Part shown: piece by piece, positions 56,198 to 64,000 of the stretch
How the letters are laid out: the number at the start of each line of letters is the position of its first letter
Numbering within the stretch: the stretch's first letter is position 1
Source of the DNA: an uncultured Tateyamaria sp.
GTDB taxonomy: Bacteria; Pseudomonadota; Alphaproteobacteria; Rhodobacterales; Rhodobacteraceae
Assembly (NCBI GenBank): GCA_947501275.1
Contig: CANMVD010000004.1
Coordinates: forward strand, 310,001-374,000
Length of the DNA: 64,000 nucleotides
Direction: 5' to 3'
Translations under genes and position numbers: made by a program
Notes under the pieces: generated by a model
The model's input: the letters and a program-made list of their open reading frames with translations, nothing else
What the model was told of the DNA's origin: nothing
Database searches by the model: none

Positions 56198-56860
56198 TTA
56201 ACGCGACGTCAAAGCCGCAACCACACCGGGCAATGCTGCGAAATCGTTGAGCAGTGCTTCGGGCGCCAAAGCCGCCATATCGCCACCGGCTGGCCCGAAC
56301 GTGACCAGAATGCTGGGCACACCTGCTGCACGTGCCGTGTTGCGATCCGTGTCGCTGTCTCCAATGAGCATACAGTCCGTGGCGGCGCGCCCCACCCGTC
56401 GGGCCGTTTCAAACAGTGGCTCAGGATCGGGTTTTCTGACGGGCAGCGTGTCAGCGCCGACCAGTGCACCAAAGTCATCCCTTACTCCAAGGTCCCGCAG
56501 CAACTGATCCGCCAGACCTTCGGGCTTGTTTGTGCAGATCCCGACGGCAAAACCCTGCGATTTCAATGTCTCAACTGCATTCATAGCGCCGGGGTAAAGG
56601 TATGTGTGGGTGGAAATCGCGCTGCCATAGGCTTCGAGCAGTATGGGGTAGTATCTGTCGACAACAGCCTCATCAAGCTGTCCCACACGTGACAACCCTG
56701 TGCGCAGCATCATGCGCCCGCCCCGCAGCGCCACGCCCGCATCCTGCGCCGTCAACACATCGCCCAACCCCATGTCGCGAAAACAGTAGTTGGCCGAGGC
56801 CAGCAAATCCGCCGATGTATCCGCCAAGGTTCCATCCAGATCAAAAATCACCGCCGTCAT
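56198..56860 (-). CDS. gph: HAD-family phosphoglycolate phosphatase-like
   Basis: A 220-residue HAD phosphatase. Motif I VIFDLDGTLADTSADLL with the nucleophilic Asp, motif II GICTNKPEG, motif III Lys in LPVRKPDPEPL, and motif IV MLIGDSDTDRNTARAAGVPS. It most likely hydrolyses 2-phosphoglycolate. ATG 56860 starts MTAVIFDLDGT; 13 upstream codons are not family-like. It is divergent from glmU; 133 bases lie between. Confidence 0.88.
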   Translation of the reverse strand: MTAVIFDLDGTLADTSADLLASANYCFRDMGLGDVLTAQDAGVALRGGRMMLRTGLSRVGQLDEAVVDRYYPILLEAYGSAISTHTYLYPGAMNAVETLKSQGFAVGICTNKPEGLADQLLRDLGVRDDFGALVGADTLPVRKPDPEPLFETARRVGRAATDCMLIGDSDTDRNTARAAGVPSILVTFGPAGGDMAALAPEALLNDFAALPGVVAALTSR

Positions 56861-56993
56861 AAACCGCCCCTGCTCGACATACCCTGTTGCAATCCGCAAT
56901 CATCTTTGATGCGGCCACGCTTGCACGCGGTGACCTAGGCGATAAACAGGGGGCAACAAAAAGACAAAGAGAATTGGCCGAAAGAGGCACTAT

Positions 56994-58349
56994 ATGAGCG
57001 TTGCACTGATCATCCTTGCCGCAGGCAAAGGCACTCGGATGAATTCGGACCTTCCAAAGGTTCTTCATCCCATTGCAGGGGCGCCACTGCTGCATCATGC
57101 GATGCAGACGGGGGCGGCCCTTGACCCGGCGCGCACGATTGTTGTTGCCGGACACGGCGCGGATCAAGTGACGGCTGCGGCCCATGACTATGACGATGCA
57201 GCCGAAGTTGTACTCCAGTCTGAGCAACTGGGCACAGGCCATGCGGTTGATCAGGCCCGCGCCGCACTTGCTGGGTTCGAGGGCGATGTGGTTGTGTTGT
57301 TTGGTGACACGCCTTTCCTGCAACCCGATACACTGAAACGTATGATAACAGCGCGCCAATCACATGATGTGGTGGTGCTTGGCTTTGATGTGGCTGAATT
57401 GCAGCCCCGTTACGGCCGCCTGATCATGGACGGCGAGCGTCTGCTGCGCATTGTCGAATACAAAGATGCCAGCGAAGACCAACGCCAGATCCGGTTCACC
57501 AACAGTGGCCTGTTGGCGTGCAAGGCCGACACCCTGTTTGATCTGATCGCGGGCCTCAGCAATGACAACGCATCGGGCGAATACTACCTGACTGAAGTGG
57601 CGCAACTGGCCAACGACAAGGGCCTGTCTGTTACGGCAATCAAATGTGATGAGGCTGAAACGCTCGGCGTGGATTCACGAACAGATCTGGCCGCGGCGGA
57701 CGCGATTTTTCAATCCCGCGCCCGGACTGAACTGCTGAATGATGGTGTGACGCTGGCAGCACCGGACACAGTGTACCTGTCCTTTGACACCATTGTGGGC
57801 CGGGATGCCCTGATCGAACCCAACGTGGTCTTTGGCCCCGGGGTGACCGTCGAAAGTGGGGCCACCATCCGCGCCTTTTCCCATCTTGAAGGATGCCATG
57901 TGTCGCGCGGGGCCATCGTTGGCCCCTACGCACGCTTGCGCCCCGGCGCGGAACTGGACGAGGACGTTCGCGTCGGCAATTTCGTCGAAGTCAAAAACGC
58001 CACCCTCGCACCAGGTGCCAAGGTCAACCACCTCAGCTACATCGGTGATGCCTCTGTTGGTGAGGCCAGCAATATCGGGGCCGGTACGATCACCTGCAAC
58101 TATGATGGCGTCATGAAGCATCGCACGGAGATCGGAGCGCGCGCCTTTATCGGATCCAATACCATGTTGGTTGCGCCAGTGTCCGTGGGCGATGAGGCCA
58201 TGACCGGATCAGGGTCCGTTATCACTTCGGATGTCGAAGACGGGGCACTTGCCATCGCGCGTGCGCCACAAGTCGAAAAACCGGGCATGGCCCGCAAATT
58301 GTTCGAAATGTTAAAGGCCAAAAAGGCCAGGCAGAGCAGAGGCAGCTAA
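56994..58349 (+). CDS. glmU: Bifunctional UDP-N-acetylglucosamine pyrophosphorylase / GlcN-1-P acetyltransferase
   Basis: A 451-residue enzyme that acetylates glucosamine-1-P and makes UDP-GlcNAc for peptidoglycan and LPS. N-terminal pyrophosphorylase: LIILAAGKGTRMNSDLPKVL, LGTGHAVDQARAAL, VLFGDTPFLQPDTL. C-terminal left-handed beta helix: hexapeptide repeats (GVTVESGATIRAF, ARLRPGAELDEDVRVGNFVE) and the acetyl site KVNHLSYIGDASVG, then NIGAGTITCNYDG. It lies 2 bases before glmS. Confidence 0.97.
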   Translation: MSVALIILAAGKGTRMNSDLPKVLHPIAGAPLLHHAMQTGAALDPARTIVVAGHGADQVTAAAHDYDDAAEVVLQSEQLGTGHAVDQARAALAGFEGDVVVLFGDTPFLQPDTLKRMITARQSHDVVVLGFDVAELQPRYGRLIMDGERLLRIVEYKDASEDQRQIRFTNSGLLACKADTLFDLIAGLSNDNASGEYYLTEVAQLANDKGLSVTAIKCDEAETLGVDSRTDLAAADAIFQSRARTELLNDGVTLAAPDTVYLSFDTIVGRDALIEPNVVFGPGVTVESGATIRAFSHLEGCHVSRGAIVGPYARLRPGAELDEDVRVGNFVEVKNATLAPGAKVNHLSYIGDASVGEASNIGAGTITCNYDGVMKHRTEIGARAFIGSNTMLVAPVSVGDEAMTGSGSVITSDVEDGALAIARAPQVEKPGMARKLFEMLKAKKARQSRGS

Positions 58350-58351
58350 AA

Positions 58352-60172
58352 ATGTGTGGAATTGTCGGTGTGCTGGGTGATCACGAAGCAGCGCCCATAC
58401 TGGTTGAAGCCCTCAAACGGCTTGAATATCGCGGGTATGACAGTGCCGGTATTGCGACTGTGAACGGGGGTGTCCTTGATCGCCGTCGCGCCGTGGGCAA
58501 GCTGGTCAATCTCAGCGACCGTCTGGTGCACGACCCGCTGCCGGGAAAGGCGGGGATCGGTCACACACGCTGGGCCACACATGGTGCAGCCACCGAGCTC
58601 AACGCCCACCCGCACAAAGCCGGTCCAGTCGCAGTTGTGCATAACGGGATTATCGAGAACTTCAGAGAATTGCGCAACGAAATGGCCGACGCAGGCCTTG
58701 ATTTCCAGACAGAAACGGACACGGAAACCGTCGCCCTGCTTACTCAACACTACATGGCCCAGGGGCTGTCTGCAGCAGAGGCTGCATTCAAGACGGTTGA
58801 TCGGCTTGACGGTGCTTTTGCACTGGCCTTTCTGTTTGACGGCGAAGAGGATCTGATGATTGCGGCCCGCAAAGGATCGCCTCTGGCCATTGGTCATGGT
58901 GACGGCGAGATGTTTATCGGATCAGACGCCATTGCGCTGGCTCCAATGACCGACAGTATCACCTACCTCGAAGAAGGTGATCGCGCCATCGTCACACGAT
59001 CCGGCGCCACCATCTATGATGTAAACGGCACCCTCGCCAATCGTGCCATTCGCCAGATCCAGATCGATTCAACCCGTGTGGACAAGGCGGGACACAAGCA
59101 TTTCATGGCCAAGGAAATCGCGGAACAACCCACTGTTCTGGGTAACACTCTGGCCAACTATCTGAGCGCTGAAGGCACCATCACCCTGCCCGATCCGGAC
59201 TTTGATTTCAAAGATGTGGACCGTTTGGTGTTGGTTGCCTGCGGCACAGCCTATTACGCCTGCCTGACGGCCAAATACTGGTTTGAACAAGTGGCGCGGA
59301 TCCCCGTCGAAGTCGATGTGGCGTCTGAATTCCGCTACCGCGAACCACCCATTCCAGGGCGCACGGTTGCGTTGTTTGTCAGCCAATCCGGTGAAACCGC
59401 CGACACTCTGGCCGCCTTGCGGTACTGTCAGGGCAAGGCAGACAAAGTCGTTTCGGTTATCAACGTCCCCGAAAGCTCGATTGCGCGCGAAAGTGACCTT
59501 GCGTTGCCGATCTTTGCCGGGGTCGAGATCGGCGTGGCCTCGACCAAGGCATTCACCTGCCAGCTGACCGTTCTGTTGATGCTGGTGCTGAAGGCCGCGC
59601 TCGACAAGGGTGTGTTGGATCAGGCGCACGCGCAGGCACACATCAATGCACTGCGCGCAGTGCCCGGTTTGGTCAACCAGGCTATCGCTCAAAGCGAAGT
59701 GATGAAGGGCACCGCCCGTCAGTTGGCAGAAGCGCGGGATGTCCTGTTCCTTGGACGTGGCGTGATGTACCCGCTTGCGCTCGAAGGCGCGCTGAAACTC
59801 AAGGAAATCAGCTATATACACGCGGAAGCCTATGCGTCTGGCGAATTGAAACACGGCCCCATCGCACTGATCGACAAGCATGTGCCGGTGGTGGTCATGG
59901 CGCCGCGCGATACGCTGTTCGATAAATCCGTTTCGAACATGCAAGAGGTCATGGCGCGCAAAGGCAAAGTGGTTCTGGTGTCGGATGCAGAGGGTCTGTC
60001 CGAGGCCGGTGATGGCGTTTGGAAATCCGTGGCCATGCCGACGTGTCCCGACCTCGTTGCCCCGATCATCTACGCGGTGCCCGCGCAGCTTCTGGCCTAC
60101 CACACAGCCGTCGCTAAGGGGACGGATGTGGATCAGCCGCGCAACCTCGCCAAATCCGTGACGGTGGAGTGA
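58352..60172 (+). CDS. glmS: Glutamine--fructose-6-phosphate aminotransferase (isomerising)
   Basis: A 606-residue enzyme forming glucosamine-6-P from fructose-6-P and glutamine. The mature N-terminal Cys is Cys2 (MCGIVGVLGDHEAAPILVEA). The glutaminase domain has HTRWATHGAATELNAHPHKA; the two SIS domains have FVSQSGETADTLAALR, GRGVMYPLALEGALKLKEIS and the C-terminal end LAKSVTVE typical of GlmS. Stop overlaps the next start (TGATG). Confidence 0.97.
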   Translation: MCGIVGVLGDHEAAPILVEALKRLEYRGYDSAGIATVNGGVLDRRRAVGKLVNLSDRLVHDPLPGKAGIGHTRWATHGAATELNAHPHKAGPVAVVHNGIIENFRELRNEMADAGLDFQTETDTETVALLTQHYMAQGLSAAEAAFKTVDRLDGAFALAFLFDGEEDLMIAARKGSPLAIGHGDGEMFIGSDAIALAPMTDSITYLEEGDRAIVTRSGATIYDVNGTLANRAIRQIQIDSTRVDKAGHKHFMAKEIAEQPTVLGNTLANYLSAEGTITLPDPDFDFKDVDRLVLVACGTAYYACLTAKYWFEQVARIPVEVDVASEFRYREPPIPGRTVALFVSQSGETADTLAALRYCQGKADKVVSVINVPESSIARESDLALPIFAGVEIGVASTKAFTCQLTVLLMLVLKAALDKGVLDQAHAQAHINALRAVPGLVNQAIAQSEVMKGTARQLAEARDVLFLGRGVMYPLALEGALKLKEISYIHAEAYASGELKHGPIALIDKHVPVVVMAPRDTLFDKSVSNMQEVMARKGKVVLVSDAEGLSEAGDGVWKSVAMPTCPDLVAPIIYAVPAQLLAYHTAVAKGTDVDQPRNLAKSVTVE

Positions 60173-60723
60173 TGGCAAAGCAGTTTGATCACATCAGCGA
60201 CGACCACTCGGGTTTTATCTTGGCCCAGCACATCTTTTTCGTGGGCAGTGCGGGGCATGACAGCCGGGTCAACATATCGCCCAAAGGCATGGACAGCCTG
60301 CGTATTCTTGGTCCCAACCGTATCATCTGGCGCAATCTGACAGGGTCTGGCAACGAAACCGCCGGGCACTTGGCGCAGATCAATCGCATGACGCTGATGT
60401 GGTGCGGATTCGAGACACGCCCGATGATCCTGCGGTGTTACGGATCGGCGCGCACATTGCATCCACGAGACGCGGATTTCGCGCCGTTGAATGCCGAATT
60501 TGCAGCCTCTGACGGCGCGCGCCAGATATATGACGTGCATGTCGATCTTGTCCAAACGTCCTGCGGCTATGCGGTGCCCTTTTTCGATTATGCAGGCGAG
60601 CGGGATGTCCTTGAAAAATGGACTGAGAACAAGGGAACAGACGGGATCGAAACCTATTGGCGCGAGCGCAACCAGCACACGATAGACGGCATTCCAACCC
60701 AGATTATTGCGGATGCCGAATGA
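60172..60723 (+). CDS. Pyridoxamine 5'-phosphate oxidase-family protein
   Basis: A 183-residue split-barrel protein of the pyridoxamine-phosphate-oxidase superfamily: LAQHIFFVGSAGHDSRVNIS, RIIWRNLTGSGNETAGHL, ILRCYGSARTLHPRDADFAP and DVHVDLVQTSCGYAVPFFDY. These resemble uncharacterised flavin- or F420-type members, not PdxH. ATG 60172 overlaps the glmS stop, so it is co-translated with glmS; an upstream GTG is not needed. It overlaps the next gene by ATGA. Confidence 0.82.
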   Translation: MAKQFDHISDDHSGFILAQHIFFVGSAGHDSRVNISPKGMDSLRILGPNRIIWRNLTGSGNETAGHLAQINRMTLMWCGFETRPMILRCYGSARTLHPRDADFAPLNAEFAASDGARQIYDVHVDLVQTSCGYAVPFFDYAGERDVLEKWTENKGTDGIETYWRERNQHTIDGIPTQIIADAE

Positions 60724-61394
60724 GCCCGGAAGCAGCCATGGCCATGATCCGCTCCCACGCGGATCCTGAACGCGCCAAAGGTGCGAAGGCCTACCACAAA
60801 TCGCATCGGGAACATCTGGGCGTGCCCAATCCCGTGCTGAATGATCTTACAAAGGCGTGGCGGCAAGAGCTCGCCGTACCTGACCGCGTGGCACTGGCGG
60901 ATGGGTTGTGGCAGACCAATATTTTTGAGGGACGGCTTGCGGCAGCCAAGCTGTTGACACAGGCCCGCATCCGCCCGGATGACGCCGTATGGGCACTGAT
61001 CACGTCGTGGGTGCCGGACTTCGACAGTTGGGCAGTGGCAGATCATGTATGTATGGCGGGCCAAAAGCGCCTGACGGCTGCGCCGGAACGTCTGGATGAG
61101 GTCGCGGCATGGACAACCTCCGAACATATGTGGACCCGGCGTGCGGCACTGGTCATCACGTTACCGTGGACCAAGCAGAATTTCCCAAAGGCGGATGAGT
61201 TGGCCGCGCGCGACCGCATATTGGGCTGGGCTGCCGCTTACGTTGCAGACCGTGACTGGTTCATACAAAAGGCAATTGCATGGTGGCTGCGCGATCTTAG
61301 TAAACATGATGCGCATCGGGTGCAGGCGTTTCTTGATGTTCATGGCGCTGACATGAAACCTTTCGCCGCCAAGGAAGCTGCCAAATATCTGTAA
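60720..61394 (+). CDS. DNA alkylation repair protein, AlkD-like
   Basis: A 224-residue HEAT-like-repeat protein of the AlkD family, DNA glycosylases that remove positively charged alkylated bases. Signs: RSHADPERAKGAKAYHKSHR, GVPNPVLNDLTKAWRQELA, LADGLWQTNIFEGRLAAAKL, and WVPDFDSWAVADHVCMAGQK with the Trp/Asp that are catalytic in AlkD, and WFIQKAIAWWLRDLSKHDAH. ATG 60720 overlaps the preceding stop; upstream codons are in another gene. It converges with a lipoprotein gene. Confidence 0.88.
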   Translation: MSPEAAMAMIRSHADPERAKGAKAYHKSHREHLGVPNPVLNDLTKAWRQELAVPDRVALADGLWQTNIFEGRLAAAKLLTQARIRPDDAVWALITSWVPDFDSWAVADHVCMAGQKRLTAAPERLDEVAAWTTSEHMWTRRAALVITLPWTKQNFPKADELAARDRILGWAAAYVADRDWFIQKAIAWWLRDLSKHDAHRVQAFLDVHGADMKPFAAKEAAKYL

Positions 61395-61432
61395 CGTGGC
61401 GCTCCAACACCTAAGCGGGAACGCACAAACCT

Positions 61433-61888
61433 TTACGCACCAAAGACGTCCACAGTGGGCAGTGCAGTCAGTGGTGCACCCAACTCTTGCATCGCCTGCA
61501 AAGACAAGCGGCTCCCCGCCGTGACTGGCCCTTCAATCGGAATGAGCGTCACGGCCACGGATTTGCCCGTTTCTGGGTAAAACACACGCCCAGTCCGTTC
61601 TTGTTGCACCAGCGGTGTCTTTAACCAAAGGCCGGATTGCGAGGCATCCCCGAGCGATGCCACAGTGCGGCCCAAAGTGCCTACAGACACTTCCGGCTCC
61701 GGCGCTGCATCGGCTGTCTGTGGCGCTACCGCCTCTTGATCAGGGCGCGCCTGAGGGCGCACCAGTACATTTGGCGTGACACCAGCGCGCACTTCGCCTT
61801 CGGCATCAACAGGTGCCTCCCGTTCCGGCAAAACCCCACATCCCGCAAGTGTCAGCCCACTTGCCACGATCAGAACACGCAACCCCAT
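61433..61888 (-). CDS. Predicted lipoprotein, 151 aa
   Basis: Starts MGLRVLIVASGLTLAGCGVL: a lipoprotein signal with lipobox LAGC (Cys17). The mature part has an acidic, Pro/Ala-rich stretch (about 30-70) and a compact C-terminal half (VASLGDASQSGLWLKTPLVQ, RTGRVFYPETGKSVAVTLIP, AGSRLSLQAMQELG). This C-terminal pattern is frequent in Rhodobacterales lipoproteins of unknown role. It is divergent from moaA with 71 bases between. Confidence 0.78.
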   Translation of the reverse strand: MGLRVLIVASGLTLAGCGVLPEREAPVDAEGEVRAGVTPNVLVRPQARPDQEAVAPQTADAAPEPEVSVGTLGRTVASLGDASQSGLWLKTPLVQQERTGRVFYPETGKSVAVTLIPIEGPVTAGSRLSLQAMQELGAPLTALPTVDVFGA

Positions 61889-61959
61889 ACCATTCTCCCA
61901 ACCAATTTGACACGCAAAGCCTCTTGCAGGCGCGGCGCGGCGCACATACCACTTAACCC

Positions 61960-62967
61960 ATGAGCACCCCATTGATCGACCCTTTCCAGCGCGCGATCGA
62001 CTATCTGCGCGTTTCCGTCACCGACCGATGCGACTTTCGCTGCGTCTATTGCATGTCCGAAAACATGACCTTTCTGCCCAAGAAAGAGTTGCTGACGTTG
62101 GAAGAACTGGACCGCATGTGCTCAACCTTCATCCGGCTGGGTGTACAAAAACTACGTATCACGGGTGGTGAGCCACTGGTGCGGCGCGAGATCATGACGT
62201 TTTTCAATGCGATGGGCCGCCATCTTGAGGCAGGAACACTCAAGGAACTGACGTTGACCACAAACGGCAGTCAGCTCGAGCGTTTTGCAACCGACCTCTA
62301 CAGTGCCGGTGTCCGTCGCGTGAACATTTCGCTGGATACGCTGGACGAACAGAAATTCGCCGACATTACCCGCTGGGGCCGCCTGCCTCAGGTCTTGCGT
62401 GGTGTTGATGCAGCCTTGGCTGCGGGGCTCAAGGTCAAAATCAACGCGGTCGCCCTGAAGGGCTTCAACGAAGACGAACTGGACACCATCACCCAATGGT
62501 GTGCCGCGCGCGACATGGGGCTGACCTGGATCGAAGTGATGCCCATGGGCGATTTGGGCAACGAGGACCGGCTTGGTCAATATTGGTCGCTCAAGGACGT
62601 TCGGGCGCGCTACACTGACAGTTACACTGTGACCGACCTCGCCGAACGCACAGGCGGTCCGGCCCGCTATGTCCGCCTGGAAGAAACCGGTCAGAAAATC
62701 GGGTTCATCACCCCCCTCAGCCATAACTTCTGTGAAAGCTGCAATCGGGTTCGCCTGACATGTACTGGCGAGATCTACATGTGTCTAGGCCAGGAAGATA
62801 TGGCGGATTTGCGCGCACCTTTGCGCGCGCACCCGGACAGCGATGCGCCGCTGGAGGATGCCATTCGCGCGGCCATTGCCCTGAAACCAAAAGGCCACGA
62901 CTTTGATTACTCACGCCAACGCGCGGACGGTCAAATGCCACGTCACATGAGCCACACCGGCGGTTAG
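61960..62967 (+). CDS. moaA: GTP 3',8-cyclase (molybdenum cofactor synthesis)
   Basis: A 335-residue radical SAM enzyme for the first step of molybdopterin synthesis. N-terminal cluster [20 protein letters not shown] (CxxxCxxC), [14 protein letters not shown], and [15 protein letters not shown]-terminal cluster [20 protein letters not shown]. The C terminus ends in GG (SHTGG), which MoaA needs for activity. Start ATG 61960 is the family start. It is followed by a Kdo-transferase-like gene after 4 bases. Confidence 0.97.
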   Translation: MSTPLIDPFQRAIDYLRVSVTDRCDFRCVYCMSENMTFLPKKELLTLEELDRMCSTFIRLGVQKLRITGGEPLVRREIMTFFNAMGRHLEAGTLKELTLTTNGSQLERFATDLYSAGVRRVNISLDTLDEQKFADITRWGRLPQVLRGVDAALAAGLKVKINAVALKGFNEDELDTITQWCAARDMGLTWIEVMPMGDLGNEDRLGQYWSLKDVRARYTDSYTVTDLAERTGGPARYVRLEETGQKIGFITPLSHNFCESCNRVRLTCTGEIYMCLGQEDMADLRAPLRAHPDSDAPLEDAIRAAIALKPKGHDFDYSRQRADGQMPRHMSHTGG

Positions 62968-62971
62968 GCCC

Positions 62972-64000
62972 GTGCGGCCCACACCACTGTTCCGCCTGTA
63001 TCAGGCGGTCGCGGCCCTGTCGCTCCCCTTTGTCGCCCGAACGGTCGTCAACAGGTTGCGGCGCGCCGGTATCAGTATCGACCGGGCCCATGAACGCCTC
63101 GGGCACGCAACCCAGCAGCGCCCCGGCGGCCCACTGATCTGGCTGCATGCCGCCTCTGCTGGCGACGTCCAGTCCGTCTTGCCGCTTATGGCTCACATGA
63201 CTGCGAAAAACTCCTCTTTGCATCTGCTGCTGACCACCAGCACCGCCACATCCGCGCAAGCGATCACAGGGCATTTGCCGCCTCGAGTCATGCATCAGTT
63301 CAGCCCGCTGGATGCCAAGGGTCCGCTTGATCGGTTTATGAAGCGCTGGCGTCCGGATGCATGCGCACTTGTAGACTGCGAACTCTGGCCCAACCTGCTG
63401 GATCAATGTGCACTGCGTGATATTCCGGTTGCATTGCTGAATACCAGATTGTCAGACCAAAGCGCGCAAGGCTGGCATCGCTTCCCCGGCACCGCAAAAT
63501 ACGTGCTGCGCGGTATCAGGATGGCACATTGCCAGGACCGCGGCAGCCGTGATCACTTGCGACACTTGGGATTGGCCTTTGCCGAACAGGGTGGAAACCT
63601 CAAATCCATCGTTGCGGCGCCCCGGATTGCGCCAGCCACACGCGATGCGGCCCACGCGGCGTTGGGTGGCGTTCCGATATGGGTTGCTGCAGCCACCCAT
63701 CATGGTGAAGAACAACAGGTGCTGGCAGCCCACAAACGCCTGCTCAAGGACCATCCGAACCTGCGTCTTATCCTCGCGCCATTCCATCCAGAACGCGCGG
63801 ATGACGTGATCGCCCTGATCCGCCAAGCAGACCTAAGCTACGCACAGCGCAGCACCGGCGCGGCGCTGGGTCAAGCCGTCCAGGTCTATTTGGCTGACAC
63901 GCCCGGAGAGACGGATCTGTGGTACACGCTCAGCCCCATCGTGTTTTTGGGTGGTTCTTTTTGCGATGCTGGCGGACACACGCCCTTGGAACCAGCCGCA
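62972..64000 (+). CDS. waaA: 3-deoxy-D-manno-octulosonic acid transferase-like protein, partial
   Basis: An open frame from GTG 62972 to the last base of the window, 343 codons with no stop; the 3' end (perhaps 60-80 codons) is cut off. Family pattern of WaaA/KdtA, a GT-B inner-membrane transferase that adds Kdo to lipid A: ALSLPFVARTVV near the N terminus (anchor), LIWLHAASAGDVQSVLPLMA (usually HAVSVGE), VDCELWPNLL, VALLNTRLSDQS, VWVAAATHHGEEQQ-type loop, LAPFHPERADDV, and ADTPGETDLWYTLSPIVFLG with GGHTPLEPAA. Asp65 stands where catalytic Glu is usual; Glu137 of CELWPN remains. It may be a variant or second copy. Confidence 0.85.
   Translation, partial: MRPTPLFRLYQAVAALSLPFVARTVVNRLRRAGISIDRAHERLGHATQQRPGGPLIWLHAASAGDVQSVLPLMAHMTAKNSSLHLLLTTSTATSAQAITGHLPPRVMHQFSPLDAKGPLDRFMKRWRPDACALVDCELWPNLLDQCALRDIPVALLNTRLSDQSAQGWHRFPGTAKYVLRGIRMAHCQDRGSRDHLRHLGLAFAEQGGNLKSIVAAPRIAPATRDAAHAALGGVPIWVAAATHHGEEQQVLAAHKRLLKDHPNLRLILAPFHPERADDVIALIRQADLSYAQRSTGAALGQAVQVYLADTPGETDLWYTLSPIVFLGGSFCDAGGHTPLEPAA

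Overview
This window reads as chromosomal DNA of a Roseobacter-group alphaproteobacterium (Rhodobacterales). The signs are a complex I (nuo) operon full of extra small genes, a C-terminally extended NuoE, the nuoN-birA-coaX-rnj order, a TRAP transporter cluster, a leucine-degradation (liu-type) operon, and moderately high GC with many ATGA/TGATG gene overlaps. The species cannot be named from the sequence alone. No rRNA, tRNA, CRISPR array, insertion sequence or phage gene was found.

Layout. 1-4173 (+): the 3' part of prfC, an unknown gene, a glycosyltransferase and an RhlE-like DEAD-box helicase. 4489-7817: a LysR regulator divergent from a four-gene set (NTF2-like protein, exported DUF442-like phosphatase, two-domain rhodanese, azoreductase). 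7822-10600 (-): flavin reductase, two PEBP-family proteins and an AraC regulator. 10654-15144: a maleate-isomerase-like enzyme and a DctMQP TRAP transporter, divergent from a GntR/FCD regulator with two palindromes between them.

15351-42464 (-): about 27 kb of almost gapless genes in one direction. They hold all 14 nuo genes (A, B, C, D, E, F, G, H, I, J, K, L, M, N), then birA, coaX and rnj. Inserted among the nuo genes are three sulfotransferases, a 57-residue membrane protein, an NuoE-tail paralogue, DUF5337-, DUF3291-, DUF5333- and DUF4259-like proteins, a zinc-ribbon membrane protein, lipoproteins, two tandem exported paralogues, a CMD-family protein and two very small ORFs. One of these small ORFs begins with an exact copy of the nuoI start.

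42934-44218: a DUF1330 gene divergent from a LysR gene. 44215-53520 (-): leucine/isovalerate catabolism, in transcription order isovaleryl-CoA dehydrogenase, a small anchored protein, acyl-CoA synthetase, MCC beta, a thermonuclease-like protein, MCC alpha, a GST, HMG-CoA lyase and a methylglutaconyl-CoA hydratase candidate. A perfect palindrome lies just upstream. 53786-54881 is a decayed RTX-type gene. 54908-64000: a DegT aminotransferase, phosphoglycolate phosphatase, glmU-glmS (UDP-GlcNAc supply) with two overlapping downstream genes, a lipoprotein, moaA, and a Kdo-transferase (waaA-like) gene cut by the window end.

Most unusual points: three sulfotransferase genes translationally interleaved with nuoB-nuoC-nuoD; an 18-bp duplication of the nuoI start; an exported-protein suite inside the complex I operon; and a WaaA homologue with Asp at the position where the family has its catalytic Glu.
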